This document shows, piece after piece, positions 52,789 through 61,352 of a stretch of 64,000 bases of DNA. The notes below the pieces were generated by a model. The model searched no databases. It was not told where the DNA came from and saw only the letters and a list, made by a program, of their open reading frames with translations. How positions within the stretch are numbered: position 1 is the stretch's first letter; the number at the start of each line of letters is the position of its first letter. Source of the stretch: Paenibacillus sp. cl123 (GTDB lineage Bacteria > Bacillota > Bacilli > Paenibacillales > NBRC-103111); assembly GCF_900101595.1 (NCBI RefSeq), contig NZ_FMYY01000004.1, positions 62,001 through 126,000 on the forward strand, read 5' to 3'. The position numbers and the translations under genes are program-made.

Positions 52789-52825
52789 AAGACCTCAGTC
52801 CCCCCCCCCCGGATTGGGGTCTTTT
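52789..52825 (+). terminator. Terminator with an 11-C homopolymer
   Basis: AAAGACC pairs with GGTCTTT, with further C/G pairing around GGATTGGGG. The 5-prime arm contains 11 consecutive C (52800-52810). Four T follow. Confidence 0.75.
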
Positions 52826-52901
52826 GCATGTACGGATCCGGCCGGGTGGGGATTTGTACGAATATTGCCTTTTTCCCGAGATGGATATCATAGAGTCGGA
52901 A

Positions 52902-52910
52902 TGCTATAAT
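52902..52910 (+). promoter_or_regulatory. Extended -10 promoter for miaB
   Basis: TGCTATAAT (52902-52910), a consensus extended -10 without a clear -35, 74 bases before ATG 52984. Confidence 0.5.
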
Positions 52911-52983
52911 GTTGTATTGGATTAAGTTGTATCAGATTGCTTATCGCAGGATGGTTTTGATTATAGAGGGGACGTGAAGCAGC

Positions 52984-54576
52984 ATGAAGAAGGAGAGCCA
53001 GCATACATCGGACTTAAAATCCGACAAGGTGAAGGACTACTCCAAGTATTTTGATTTCTCCGATGCGAAGGTTGTATCCGAAGGCGACGGCAAGACGACG
53101 TACCGGATTAAGGGAAGAAATATTCAGATCAATTCCCAGCCGGATTTGGCCGAAGGAAAGCGCAGAGGCAAGGAATCGATCGAAGTCCATTATGACTTCG
53201 GCATCCCGCAGGACATGAAGGAGTTCGGTCAAGGCAAATTTTATCAGATCGTCACTTATGGCTGTCAGATGAATGAGCATGACACCGAAACTATCAAGGG
53301 CATGTTGGAGCAGATGGGCTATCAGTCCACGGACGACCGCAAGCAAGCCGATATGATTTTGCTGAATACCTGTGCCGTGCGCGAGAATGCCGAGGACAAG
53401 GTATTCGGCGAGCTTGGCCACCTGAAGCATCTGAAGCTGGAGAAGCCGTCGCTTATACTTGGCGTCTGCGGATGCATGTCGCAGGAGGAAGGTGTCGTGA
53501 ACCGGATCATGACCAAGCATCCGTTCGTCGACCTTATCTTCGGCACGCATAATATTCACAGGCTGCCGGTGCTGCTCAGGGACGTGTCCTTCAACCGGGA
53601 GATGGTTGTCGAGGTATGGTCCAAGGAAGGCGATATCATCGAGAACATGCCCAAGAAGCGCGAGGGCATCAAGGCATGGGTCAACATCATGTATGGCTGC
53701 GACAAGTTCTGTACTTACTGCATCGTTCCGTATACGCGTGGCAAAGAACGCAGCCGCCGGCCTGAGGACGTCATTGCCGAGGTTCGCGAGCTGGCGCGGC
53801 AGGGCTTCAAAGAAATTATGCTGCTCGGGCAAAATGTCAATGCGTACGGCAAAGACTTCGAGGACATCGAATACCGGTTCGGCGATCTGATGCAGGATGT
53901 CAGCAAGATCGATATTCCGCGTGTGCGGTTCACGACAAGCCACCCGCGCGACTTCGACGACCACCTGATCGAGGTGCTGGCGAAGAAGGGAAATCTGATG
54001 GAGCATATCCATCTGCCGGTGCAGTCGGGCAGCAATGAAATTTTGAAGCGCATGAGCCGCAAATACACCCGGGAGCTGTATCTGGAGCTTGTCGGCAAGA
54101 TTAAGGCCGCCATGCCGGATGTCGTGCTGACCACCGATATTATTGTCGGCTTCCCAGGCGAGACGGACGAGCAGTTCGAGGAGACGCTGGCGCTCGTGCG
54201 CGAGGTCGGCTATGACAGCGCATATACCTTTATCTATTCGCCTCGCGAAGGAACGCCTGCGGCGGATATGAAGGACGATATCCCGTCCGAGGTGAAGAAG
54301 CAGCGTTTGTACCGGCTGAACGACACGCTGGGCGAATACAGCAAGGCGGCCAACGAACGGCTGCACGGCCAGACGCTGGAGGTGCTGGTTGAGGGCGAGA
54401 GCAAGAACAATGATAAGGTGCTCGCGGGGCGGAGCAGAACGAATAAGCTGGTGCATTTCGAAGGGCCGAAGGAGCTTATCGGGCAATTCGTACAGGTGCG
54501 CATCACCGAGACGCCAACGTTTTATATCAAAGGGGAATGGGTTCAGGAAGCGGCAGTAAGTTCACAACTTGGATAA
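52984..54576 (+). CDS. miaB: tRNA-2-methylthio-N6-dimethylallyladenosine synthase MiaB
   Basis: 530 residues with the N-terminal extension typical of Bacillota. It adds the methylthio group to i6A37 in tRNAs. [12 protein letters not shown] and [11 protein letters not shown] supply first-cluster cysteines, and [22 protein letters not shown], read in parts, is the radical-SAM motif. A C-terminal TRAM domain ([11 protein letters not shown]) is present. It ends about 20 bases before ricA, as in B. subtilis ymcB-ymcA. Confidence 0.95.
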   Translation: MKKESQHTSDLKSDKVKDYSKYFDFSDAKVVSEGDGKTTYRIKGRNIQINSQPDLAEGKRRGKESIEVHYDFGIPQDMKEFGQGKFYQIVTYGCQMNEHDTETIKGMLEQMGYQSTDDRKQADMILLNTCAVRENAEDKVFGELGHLKHLKLEKPSLILGVCGCMSQEEGVVNRIMTKHPFVDLIFGTHNIHRLPVLLRDVSFNREMVVEVWSKEGDIIENMPKKREGIKAWVNIMYGCDKFCTYCIVPYTRGKERSRRPEDVIAEVRELARQGFKEIMLLGQNVNAYGKDFEDIEYRFGDLMQDVSKIDIPRVRFTTSHPRDFDDHLIEVLAKKGNLMEHIHLPVQSGSNEILKRMSRKYTRELYLELVGKIKAAMPDVVLTTDIIVGFPGETDEQFEETLALVREVGYDSAYTFIYSPREGTPAADMKDDIPSEVKKQRLYRLNDTLGEYSKAANERLHGQTLEVLVEGESKNNDKVLAGRSRTNKLVHFEGPKELIGQFVQVRITETPTFYIKGEWVQEAAVSSQLG

Positions 54577-54595
54577 GAAGGGACGTGTCCACCTA

Positions 54596-55039
54596 ATGGC
54601 AGAGCAAAAATATAACGACTGCGGCATGGAGCTGTATACGAATACCGAGATGATCGTCGGCGAAGACATCCTGGCGAAGGCCAAGGAGCTGGCGGAGATG
54701 CTGGCGACCTCCAACGAGGTCCAGTTTTTCCAGCAGGCGGAGAAGCAGATTGCCGGCAATGACCAGATCCAGACGCTGATCAGCGCCATCAAGAAGAAGC
54801 AGAAGGAGATTGTAGCCTTCGAATCGTTTCAGAACCAGAAGATGGTCGACAAGATCGAAGGGGAAATCGAAGAGCTCCAGGACCAGCTGGATTCGATCCC
54901 GATCGTCAGCCAATTCAAGCAGTCTCAGGAAGATATCAACTACTTGCTGCAGCTGGTAATGGGCGTTATCCGTGATTCGATCTCGGAGAAAATCAATGTG
55001 GAAGAAGCCGATGCCGTGGGCTCCGGCTGCTCTGAGTAG
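54596..55039 (+). CDS. ricA: RicA (YmcA), RNase Y specificity factor
   Basis: 147 residues from ATG 54596; a TTG at 54569 overlapping miaB is less likely. YlbF/YmcA superfamily helical protein, closest in pattern to RicA: NEVQFFQQAEKQI, DQLDSIPIVSQFKQSQEDINYLLQLV. With YlbF and YaaT it forms a complex binding iron-sulfur clusters that steers RNase Y cleavage and affects biofilm and sporulation. The C-terminal SGCSE and N-terminal NDC cysteines are candidate ligands. The position after miaB supports RicA over YlbF. Confidence 0.85.
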   Translation: MAEQKYNDCGMELYTNTEMIVGEDILAKAKELAEMLATSNEVQFFQQAEKQIAGNDQIQTLISAIKKKQKEIVAFESFQNQKMVDKIEGEIEELQDQLDSIPIVSQFKQSQEDINYLLQLVMGVIRDSISEKINVEEADAVGSGCSE

Positions 55040-55088
55040 CGGCCGGACTTGGCAAGCGGCGGAAGCCGCGGCGTAACAAGGCCGAGCG

Positions 55089-55129
55089 AAGACCTTCTAC
55101 CTGTCGGATGGACGGGGGAAGGTCTTTTT
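55089..55129 (+). terminator. Terminator after ricA
   Basis: AAGACCTTC (55089-55097) pairs with GAAGGTCTT (55118-55126), followed by TTT. Confidence 0.85.
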
Positions 55130-55182
55130 GCCTGCGGGACGTTGTGATAAAATGAGCAGCAGAGACAGGACGAGGTGATCGC

Positions 55183-55647
55183 TTGGAAAAAGATATATTA
55201 ACGCGCTTCGGCGTGTCTATGCCGGAGGAGCTGGTCAAGCAGTTCGATGTGTATCTGGCGGAAAAAGGGTATCCGAACCGGTCGGAAGCGATCCGGGATC
55301 TGGTGCGCCGCGTGCTGCTGGAGCCCGGAGGCTTGCAGGCAGACCGTCCGGTGGCGGGAACGATCGTGATGGTGTACGACCATCATATCTCCGATCTTCC
55401 GCTTACTCTGATCGAGCTTCAGCATGATTATCATCATCAGATTATTTCGACCATGCATGTTCATCTTAATCATCATCAATGTCTGGAGATTTTGGTCGTT
55501 CGCGGCTTGCATGCCCAGCTGGAGGAACTGAAGCGGCGCATTCAGGTGTTGAAGGGCGTGCATTATGCCGAATTGTCGGTTACGTTCCTGGACCCCCATG
55601 ACAGCCCCGCCGAGCACGCGCACAGCCATGGAGATGACAAGAAATAA
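55183..55647 (+). CDS. nikR: Nickel-responsive regulator NikR
   Basis: 154 residues from TTG 55183 (GAGGTGATC upstream). A ribbon-helix-helix DNA-binding N-terminus (TRFGVSMPEELVKQFD, RSEAIRDLVRRVL) is joined to a C-terminal ACT-like metal domain. The nickel ligands align exactly with E. coli H76, H87, H89, C95 as H81, H92, H94 and C100. The tail has a second His cluster (HAHSHG). It should repress nickel uptake when nickel is abundant. No nickel transporter or urease gene is in the window. Confidence 0.93.
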   Translation: MEKDILTRFGVSMPEELVKQFDVYLAEKGYPNRSEAIRDLVRRVLLEPGGLQADRPVAGTIVMVYDHHISDLPLTLIELQHDYHHQIISTMHVHLNHHQCLEILVVRGLHAQLEELKRRIQVLKGVHYAELSVTFLDPHDSPAEHAHSHGDDKK

Positions 55648-55705
55648 GGCGGCATGCTTGGGAAGAGGAGCCATATCCGGCTCCCGTCAATAAATTGTCA
55701 TGGGT

Positions 55706-55780
55706 CGGGAGCGAAGCGTCTAGGCTTCGAGGCCGAATTGTGGTATTTTGGTAATCGTCAGGACCCACCAAAGTCCTATT
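55706..55780 (+). repeat. Probable degenerate relative of the intergenic hairpin repeat
   Basis: TAGGCTTCGAGGCC (55721-55734) resembles the centre of copy 1, flanked by GGGTCGGGAGCGAAG on the left and TATTTTGG, then CCCACCAAAGTCCTATT on the right. The order of elements is similar but the arms have diverged. It occupies the gap after nikR. Confidence 0.4.
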
Positions 55781-55805
55781 GCGAAGTGAAGGGGTATGAG
55801 AGCGA

Positions 55806-55991
55806 GTGGCAACGATTATCATGCTGGTTTGTTTGATTATTATGGGAACCTTTTTCAGCCTTGCGTTTTTGTTCGCTTTCCAGAAGAAGAAGACTGCTGC
55901 GCTGCTGATGCTGGCGCTCGGACTGATCAGTTCCTTTTTGTTTTATTATGCGATCTACAAGGGCTGGATTGCGCTGCCTGAGCAAGGATAA
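55806..55991 (+). CDS. Small two-helix membrane protein
   Basis: 61 residues from GTG 55806. Two hydrophobic segments (IIMLVCLIIMGTFFSLAFLF and ALLMLALGLISSFLFYYAIY) flank a QKKKT turn, giving a hairpin membrane topology. It recalls DUF2759-type proteins but I am not certain. The upstream GAAGGGG is distant, so the start is tentative. Function unknown. Confidence 0.6.
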   Translation: MATIIMLVCLIIMGTFFSLAFLFAFQKKKTAALLMLALGLISSFLFYYAIYKGWIALPEQG

Positions 55992-56051
55992 TCCGGCTCG
56001 GCGCGAAACGGTTGAGAGTTAGTTGTGAGGGGCAAAGCATGATTGGGCCGC

Positions 56052-56092
56052 TCTCCCGCGTATACTGGGCGTATATGCCCCTGCGCGGGAGA
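56052..56092 (+). promoter_or_regulatory. Perfect hairpin upstream of ymaF
   Basis: TCTCCCGCG (56052-56060) pairs perfectly with CGCGGGAGA (56084-56092), with an inner GGGC/GCCC palindrome. It ends 13 bases before ATG 56106, adjacent to the ribosome binding site (GGGCGGA), and could control access to it. Confidence 0.5.
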
Positions 56093-56105
56093 AGGGCGGA
56101 GCAAT

Positions 56106-56543
56106 ATGAGCGAATTTATACGCATAGACAACAATCGCGGCATCGTGCAGCCGGTGGTTCAGACAACAGAGGCCCCGGCTTTTGCGCATGCCCATTATTT
56201 TCAGACGATTACGGACGTCACGCTGGATCATGCCCATCGGATGGAGCTGTTTACTTATCCGGTGAACGGCAATTCCACCGATGGGCATGTTCATACGTTT
56301 CAGGGACATACGCTGATGGCCGACGGACATTTCCACCGGTATGTCGGAACGACGGGACCGGCTGTCGGACTGCCAAACGGCGAGCATTATCATAGAATTG
56401 TGTCCCGGGTGGATGATGAGCCTTTCATTACGCAGGGCAATTTCTATACGACGATCTTGACGATACCGAGGCACACTCACACTTACAGCGGTGTGACCGG
56501 CCGAGGGATCGGATCTGCCGTTGACCCGGAGAGCGTGAGTTAG
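56106..56543 (+). CDS. ymaF: YmaF family histidine-rich protein
   Basis: 145 residues from ATG 56106. Six HxH motifs are spread through the protein (HAH, HAH, HVH, HFH, HYH, HTH), with typical YmaF segments DVTLDHAHRM and TDGHVHTFQGHT. The histidine spacing suggests metal binding, which is inference; the family function is unknown. It lies one gene away from nikR, so a metal link is conceivable. No signal peptide. Confidence 0.8.
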   Translation: MSEFIRIDNNRGIVQPVVQTTEAPAFAHAHYFQTITDVTLDHAHRMELFTYPVNGNSTDGHVHTFQGHTLMADGHFHRYVGTTGPAVGLPNGEHYHRIVSRVDDEPFITQGNFYTTILTIPRHTHTYSGVTGRGIGSAVDPESVS

Positions 56544-56551
56544 GAAAAGGA

Positions 56552-56613
56552 CGGATCGAAGCTGCAGTTGAGCCGGAGTTGAGACGGGAAAGGCAACGGA
56601 TCGAAGCTGCAGT
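56552..56613 (+). repeat. Short direct repeat between ymaF and hrpB
   Basis: CGGATCGAAGCTGCAGT occurs at 56552-56568 and again at 56597-56613, with similar flanks (GGAAAAGGA and GGGAAAGGCAA), a 45-base tandem duplication. A related AGAGCGTRAG occurs before and after. Confidence 0.8.
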
Positions 56614-56691
56614 GAACAGGCAGGAGAGCGTAAGCTGTCCGAACCGAGCGACGCCCGGCGTGGATAGACGGAGTACAGGAGGCAAGCGGAA

Positions 56692-59217
56692 GTGACTAAT
56701 ACGTATACATTGCCCATAGACGCCATGCTGCCCGAAATTCGAAGCACGCTGGAGCGGCAAACGAGAGCCGTGCTTGTCGCGGAGCCGGGGGCGGGCAAAA
56801 CGACGAGGATACCGCTCGCGCTGCTGAACGAGCCTTGGCTGCAGGGACGCAAGCTGCTGCTGCTGGAGCCGAGACGGCTGGCGGCCAAGGCAGCGGCCCG
56901 GCATATGGCGGAGGCTCTCGGGGAAGCGGTCGGAGAGACGGTCGGCTATCGCGTTCGGCTGGAGACGAAGGTGAGCGGAAGGACGCGGATCGAGGTGATC
57001 ACGGAAGGTGTGCTCACGCGGATGCTTCAGCATGATCCGTCGCTGGAGGAGGCGGGGATCGTGGTGTTTGACGAATTCCATGAGCGCAGCCTGCAGGCCG
57101 ATCTGGGCCTCGCCCTCTGTCTGGAAGCGCAGGACGCGCTCCGGGATGATCTGCGTCTGCTGGTCATGTCCGCGACGCTGGATGCGGCCGCCGTATCCGG
57201 TCTTATGGCCGACGCCCCGGTGCTTGTCAGCGAAGGGAGAACCTTCCCGGTTGAGACCCGGTATATGCCCCCGCTGCGGAGTCAGGAGCGGATGGAGCAG
57301 GCGGTCGCTCGAGTTGTCGAGACGGCTTGCCTGGAGGCCGAGGGGGACGTGCTCGTCTTCCTGCCTGGCGCAGCCGAAATTCGCCGCGTGGAGGCGCTGC
57401 TCGCAGGACGGCCGGGACTCGCCGGCATTCGGCTTGCGCCGCTGTACGGCATGCTGCCTCCCCAGGCGCAGGAGGCGGCGCTGCGGGCGGGGAAGCCTGG
57501 CGAGCGCAAAATTGTGCTGTCCACGCCCATAGCCGAGTCCAGCCTTACGGTAGACGGCGTGCGCATCGTGGTGGACAGCGGGCTGATGCGGGCTCCGCGA
57601 TTCTCGCCGCGCACGGGCATGACCCGGCTGGAGACGCAGCGGGCGTCCCGCGCTTCGGCGGATCAGCGGCGCGGGCGGGCGGGCCGCCAAGCTCCGGGCA
57701 TCTGCTATCGCGTATGGTCCGAGGCGGAGAATCGGATGCTGAGCGAGCATCGGACGCCGGAGATCGCCGAGGCCGATCTGGCCCCGCTGGCGTTGGAGCT
57801 GGCAGCCTGGGGAGCCGCCGACCCCGGCACTCTCCGCTGGCTGACCCCTCCGCCTGCGGGCGCCTATAGGCAGGCGCGCGAGCTGCTGCGCCAGCTTGGC
57901 GCGCTGGACGCGTCAGGCGCCTTGACCGCGCATGGGCGCCAGATGGCGGAGCTTGGGATGGAGCCCAGGCTCGCCCATATGATCCTGCGCGCGATCCCGC
58001 TGGGGCTTGGCGAGGCCGCCTGCGAGCTGGCGGCGCTGCTGCAGGAGCGGGACATCTTCCGCAGCGAGTCGGGGGGAGCGGATGCCGATCTGAGGCAGCG
58101 GTATGCGGCTCTGCGAAGCTTCATCCAAGGACTGCGGGCCGGAGAGCGCGGCTCTTCCGGGGCCGATGAAGCGGCCAAGCGCCGTGTGGTCGACGAGGCG
58201 GCCCAATGGAAGCGCAAGCTCAGCTTGAAGGGAAATGCCGGGCAGGGGGACGATTGCTGCGGCCTGCTGTTGGCTTTCGCATATCCCGACCGGATTGCCC
58301 AAGGCCGGGGCGACGGCCGATTTCAGCTAAGCGGCGGACGCGGAGTGGTCTTCGGCCGGATGCAAAGCTTGTCGATGGCCGCCTATCTTGCCGTGGCCGA
58401 GCTGGATGATCAGGGCACGGACAGCCGGATTCTGCTGGCGGCTCCTATCGCCGAGGAGGAGTTGTACCGCCATCTGGGGGATGCGATCACCAAGGAGTCG
58501 GTCGTTTATTGGGACGGACAAGCCAGGAATGTACGGGCTCGTCAGCGAGTCAAGCTGGGGGCGCTCACGCTGAAGGAGAATGTCTGGGAGAAACCCGACC
58601 CGGACGCGCTGCTTGCCGCCATGCTTGAGGGGATAAGGACGGAAGGGCTTCAGCTGTTGAACTGGTCGAAGGCGGGCCGCCAGCTGCGGGAGAGGCTGTC
58701 GTTCATGCACCGCCATACCGGTGATGGCCGGTGGCCGGATGTGTCCGATGAAGCGCTGCTTGCCACGCTGGAGGAGTGGCTTGGTCCCCACCTCTACGGC
58801 ATGAAGCAGCGTGAGGAACTGCAGCGGCTGCAGCCGGCCGCTCTGCTGGAGGGGATGCTGTCGTGGGCGCAGCGTCAGGCGCTGGAGAGCCAGGCGCCCA
58901 CTCACTGGACTGTGCCCAGCGGCTCGCGCATCCCGATCGATTACAGCGATCCGGATGCCCCGCTGCTGGCCGTGCGCTTGCAGGAGATGTTCGGCTTGCA
59001 GCAGACGCCGAGGCTGGCGGAGGGCAAAGTCCCCCTGGTACTGCATCTGCTGTCTCCCGCGCATCGTCCGGTTCAAGTGACTCGCGATCTGGCCAGCTTC
59101 TGGCGTGAGGCGTACTTTGAAGTCAAGAAAGACTTGAAGGGTCGTTATCCGAAGCATGTGTGGCCGGATGATCCGTTGTCTGCGGCTCCGACGAGCCGGG
59201 CGAAGCCGCGCGTTTGA
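56692..59217 (+). CDS. hrpB: ATP-dependent helicase HrpB
   Basis: 841 residues from GTG 56692 (AGGAGG 9 bases upstream). DEAH/RHA-type helicase: Walker A EPGAGKTTRIPLAL near residue 30, the DEFH box in VVFDEFHERSLQAD, motif III MSATLD, and QRRGRAGRQAPGICYR as motif VI. The HrpB-specific C-terminal region (WPDDPLSAAPTSRAKPRV) is present. The biological role of HrpB is poorly defined. It is common in proteobacteria, and its presence here is a break from Bacillus synteny. Base composition looks G-rich compared with the neighbours. Confidence 0.93.
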   Translation: MTNTYTLPIDAMLPEIRSTLERQTRAVLVAEPGAGKTTRIPLALLNEPWLQGRKLLLLEPRRLAAKAAARHMAEALGEAVGETVGYRVRLETKVSGRTRIEVITEGVLTRMLQHDPSLEEAGIVVFDEFHERSLQADLGLALCLEAQDALRDDLRLLVMSATLDAAAVSGLMADAPVLVSEGRTFPVETRYMPPLRSQERMEQAVARVVETACLEAEGDVLVFLPGAAEIRRVEALLAGRPGLAGIRLAPLYGMLPPQAQEAALRAGKPGERKIVLSTPIAESSLTVDGVRIVVDSGLMRAPRFSPRTGMTRLETQRASRASADQRRGRAGRQAPGICYRVWSEAENRMLSEHRTPEIAEADLAPLALELAAWGAADPGTLRWLTPPPAGAYRQARELLRQLGALDASGALTAHGRQMAELGMEPRLAHMILRAIPLGLGEAACELAALLQERDIFRSESGGADADLRQRYAALRSFIQGLRAGERGSSGADEAAKRRVVDEAAQWKRKLSLKGNAGQGDDCCGLLLAFAYPDRIAQGRGDGRFQLSGGRGVVFGRMQSLSMAAYLAVAELDDQGTDSRILLAAPIAEEELYRHLGDAITKESVVYWDGQARNVRARQRVKLGALTLKENVWEKPDPDALLAAMLEGIRTEGLQLLNWSKAGRQLRERLSFMHRHTGDGRWPDVSDEALLATLEEWLGPHLYGMKQREELQRLQPAALLEGMLSWAQRQALESQAPTHWTVPSGSRIPIDYSDPDAPLLAVRLQEMFGLQQTPRLAEGKVPLVLHLLSPAHRPVQVTRDLASFWREAYFEVKKDLKGRYPKHVWPDDPLSAAPTSRAKPRV

Positions 59218-59220
59218 GGC

Positions 59221-59325
59221 AAGCGGGTTCGAAAGCGGATGCAGGCGGATTAAAAGCGGGTGCACGCCGATATAAGCCCGTACAAGCCGGTACAGGCTGA
59301 TCAAAACGGATGCAAGCCGGGACAA
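59221..59325 (+). repeat. Degenerate tandem repeat downstream of hrpB
   Basis: Units resembling CGGRTGCARGCSGATNAAAA recur with a period near 20 bases (AAGCGGATGCAGGCGGATTA, AAGCGGGTGCACGCCGATAT, later AACGGATGCAAGCCGG). It is non-coding. Confidence 0.55.
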
Positions 59326-59334
59326 TAAATTGCA

Positions 59335-59362
59335 AAAAAGACCGCCCGGGGGCAGTCTTTTT
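59335..59362. terminator. Bidirectional terminator between hrpB and the minus-strand gene
   Basis: AAAAAGAC (59335-59342) with inner GCC pairs with GGC and GTCTTTTT (55-62 of the same block). A-run and T-run flank the stem, so it can work for both convergent genes. Confidence 0.85.
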
Positions 59363-59447
59363 GTTGCTCCGGCTGATATGTCGCATTTTTTTCGATCGCG
59401 ACGCAGCGGGCAGCCGGGAGTTGGAGATAGGTGGCGGTTGGCCGGTC

Positions 59448-59771
59448 TTATTTGACCCGATAAGTGTAGCCTGAAGACTGGCCTGTCCGATATAACCACC
59501 AGCCTCCGAGGATCATAGCGACGGAGATGAGCAGGGCGATGAACTTGGGCAGCCAGTAAAGCAGGAGCAGCACGCCGGCCAGCATGCCGAGGCCGCTGCA
59601 TACTTGCTTGAAGGTGTTGTCCGCTTCCCGCCAGAACCGGAGTCCGAAGAAGAGCAGAGCGAAGGCCACGGCGTAAGAAATCAACGCCCACAAGGCCCCC
59701 CATACAAAAGCGGAGCATATTCCCAGCAGCGCAAGGGCGATGCCCCCGATCGTTCTTCCGTTCCATTTCAT
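59448..59771 (-). CDS. Small membrane protein, three to four helices
   Basis: 107 residues on the minus strand, start ATG at 59771 with AGGTGAAG upstream on that strand. Hydrophobic helices: IGGIALALLGICSAFVWGAL, ISYAVAFALLFFGLRF, LGMLAGVLLLLYWL, IALLISVAMILGGWWLY. It resembles small LiaI/LiaF-type or DUF-type membrane proteins but no family is certain. It is convergent with hrpB and divergent from the hydrolase gene; the 315 bases between 59772 and 60086 hold no other gene that I can see. Confidence 0.75.
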   Translation of the reverse strand: MKWNGRTIGGIALALLGICSAFVWGALWALISYAVAFALLFFGLRFWREADNTFKQVCSGLGMLAGVLLLLYWLPKFIALLISVAMILGGWWLYRTGQSSGYTYRVK

Positions 59772-60086
59772 GATTTCTTCACCTGTCCTTTGCGCGATCA
59801 TTCGTTATGAGTTCATTGTAAACCATTTCACCGGTTTCGAAAACCGCCTGAAGGCTTGATGCGCTGCTGGACCTTGGTCGAGGGACGAGTAGCGCAGCCG
59901 GGCACCGGCACGTTCTGGAGACGGTGACGGAGACAGGAGGACAGGCCGCTCAACGCGAATCGTATTGCCCGCTCCTTGCCTATGCAGGGAGCTTGTTCAG
60001 TCTGCACGGGAGGGGAGTCTGCCAGGCAGGCTCACTAAGGATCGGATTAGGCCTGCTGGAGCGAAAACGCCAATGGGAGGGGTAGG

Positions 60087-60866
60087 ATGAAAAACGGCCG
60101 CAAAGCGGTTATCGTTCTGTTGCCGGGGCTGGCGACGGCTCCCGGATTTATGGATGCGATTGGAGCCGAGATGGCGGAGAGACTGTGCGGTCAGGGCTGG
60201 CAGACAGAGACGGCGGCGGCATTTCCCTACGGGGATTGGAGCCGCTACTTGCTGGCTCAGCTCGGCGAGATCGCCTATGATATCGCTTTGCCGCCCGGAC
60301 AATATGAGAGAAGCATCGGAGCGAAGCGAATAAGGGAGAGGCTGCGGGAAGCCGTGCAAGTGAGCGGAGAGGCGGGAGTGACGGACAAGGATGACTCCGC
60401 CGGCCCTGTGGATGTGCTGCTGCTCTGCCATAGCGGAGGGGGCGCAGCCGGACTGCATGCAGCGAGGTGGCTGCGCCAGAGCCGGATTCAGAGCCGGGGC
60501 CAGGGATTGGTCCGCGTACGCTGTGTCCTGATAGGCTCTCCCAGATGCCGGGTTCTTCCGGACGAACGGGAGGACGTATTGGTTATTGGGGCAGCCGGCC
60601 ATCCCGGACTGCGTTGGGGGGACCCGGTCACGCTGCTCGGGCGCTGGGGCGGCTGGGAGCGGACATCGCTCACCAGGCTGCGCTGGAATCGGAGCAAGCA
60701 TGCGCCGGCGGTCAGGATCACGCTGCCGCTCGTAGGCGGACATCCTGATTATTTTCGCAGTTATGCTCCATATATGGACGAGCAGGGGATAACTAATCTG
60801 CAGAAGACGGCGGACAGCATCGAGCGGTGGCTTGCCGGGCAATGGGGGGAGAAACCCGGTGGATGA
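60087..60866 (+). CDS. Alpha/beta hydrolase-like protein
   Basis: 259 residues, GGGAGGGG upstream of ATG 60087. The nucleophile elbow CHSGGGAAG sits near residue 115 after a strand VDVLLL. An N-terminal VLLPGLATAP provides the oxyanion region, and VGGHPDYF may supply the catalytic His. This is consistent with a lipase or esterase fold without a secretion signal. Substrate unknown. The protein is Arg- and Gly-rich. Confidence 0.75.
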   Translation: MKNGRKAVIVLLPGLATAPGFMDAIGAEMAERLCGQGWQTETAAAFPYGDWSRYLLAQLGEIAYDIALPPGQYERSIGAKRIRERLREAVQVSGEAGVTDKDDSAGPVDVLLLCHSGGGAAGLHAARWLRQSRIQSRGQGLVRVRCVLIGSPRCRVLPDEREDVLVIGAAGHPGLRWGDPVTLLGRWGGWERTSLTRLRWNRSKHAPAVRITLPLVGGHPDYFRSYAPYMDEQGITNLQKTADSIERWLAGQWGEKPGG

Positions 60867-61051
60867 GAAGGTGAGGCGGGCTGTTTTCCATCAGCAGGAG
60901 AAATGCTCCGGAGCGCGAATACTACTGTAGATGCGGGCGAGGAAGGATACGCAGGTACGGAGAGACGCTGGCCGCTGCTCGTCCTTTTCTCCCGGCATAC
61001 AATACGATAAATAGTTACGCATCTTGTTCTGCGCGGTGGGAGGTTAGGGCG

Positions 61052-61300
61052 ATGAGAGTACATGAAGTAACGGTTAGACGTTCGTTCGATTTTCAGGATT
61101 GGCAGACGCTTTCCCGGACAGCCAGCGGCTTCAAGTCCGACATCCTGCTGCTCTGCGAGGAGAAGGAGATCAAGCTGGATGCCAAAAGCGTGTTGGGGAT
61201 CATGATTTTGCCGCTGCGCGAAGGCACCAAATTGCGTATACAAACTCGCGGCGGAGACGAGGAAGAAGCGCTCGACGCCATGTGCGAGCTGCTGGAATAG
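61052..61300 (+). CDS. Crh-like HPr family protein lacking the phosphocarrier histidine
   Basis: 82 residues with GGGAGG upstream. The second half follows HPr: KLDAKSVLGIMILPL with Ser exactly at position 46, the HPr kinase site, and GGDEEEALDAMCELL at the end. Position 15 is Gln, as in B. subtilis Crh, and the HARPA active-site motif is lost (FDFQDWQTLSRTAS). It cannot act as a PTS phosphocarrier; a regulatory role through Ser46 phosphorylation is inferred. It stands alone, not in the yvcJKL-crh operon. Confidence 0.8.
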   Translation: MRVHEVTVRRSFDFQDWQTLSRTASGFKSDILLLCEEKEIKLDAKSVLGIMILPLREGTKLRIQTRGGDEEEALDAMCELLE

Positions 61301-61315
61301 GTTAACAAGAGCTGC

Positions 61316-61352
61316 AAACGCGGCAGGAGATTAATGACCTGACGCGTTTTTC
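61316..61352 (+). terminator. Terminator after the Crh-like gene
   Basis: AAACGCG with CAGG pairs with CCTG and GCGTTT across one mismatch, then TTTC. Confidence 0.75.

Noticed and set aside
58327..59766. 479-codon minus-strand frame opposite hrpB
   Set aside because: Shadow of G-rich hrpB codons; HrpB motifs continue to the end of the plus-strand gene.
60497..60842. Minus-strand Pro/Gln-rich frame opposite the hydrolase gene
   Set aside because: Antisense shadow; the plus-strand gene has a clear ribosome binding site and nucleophile elbow.
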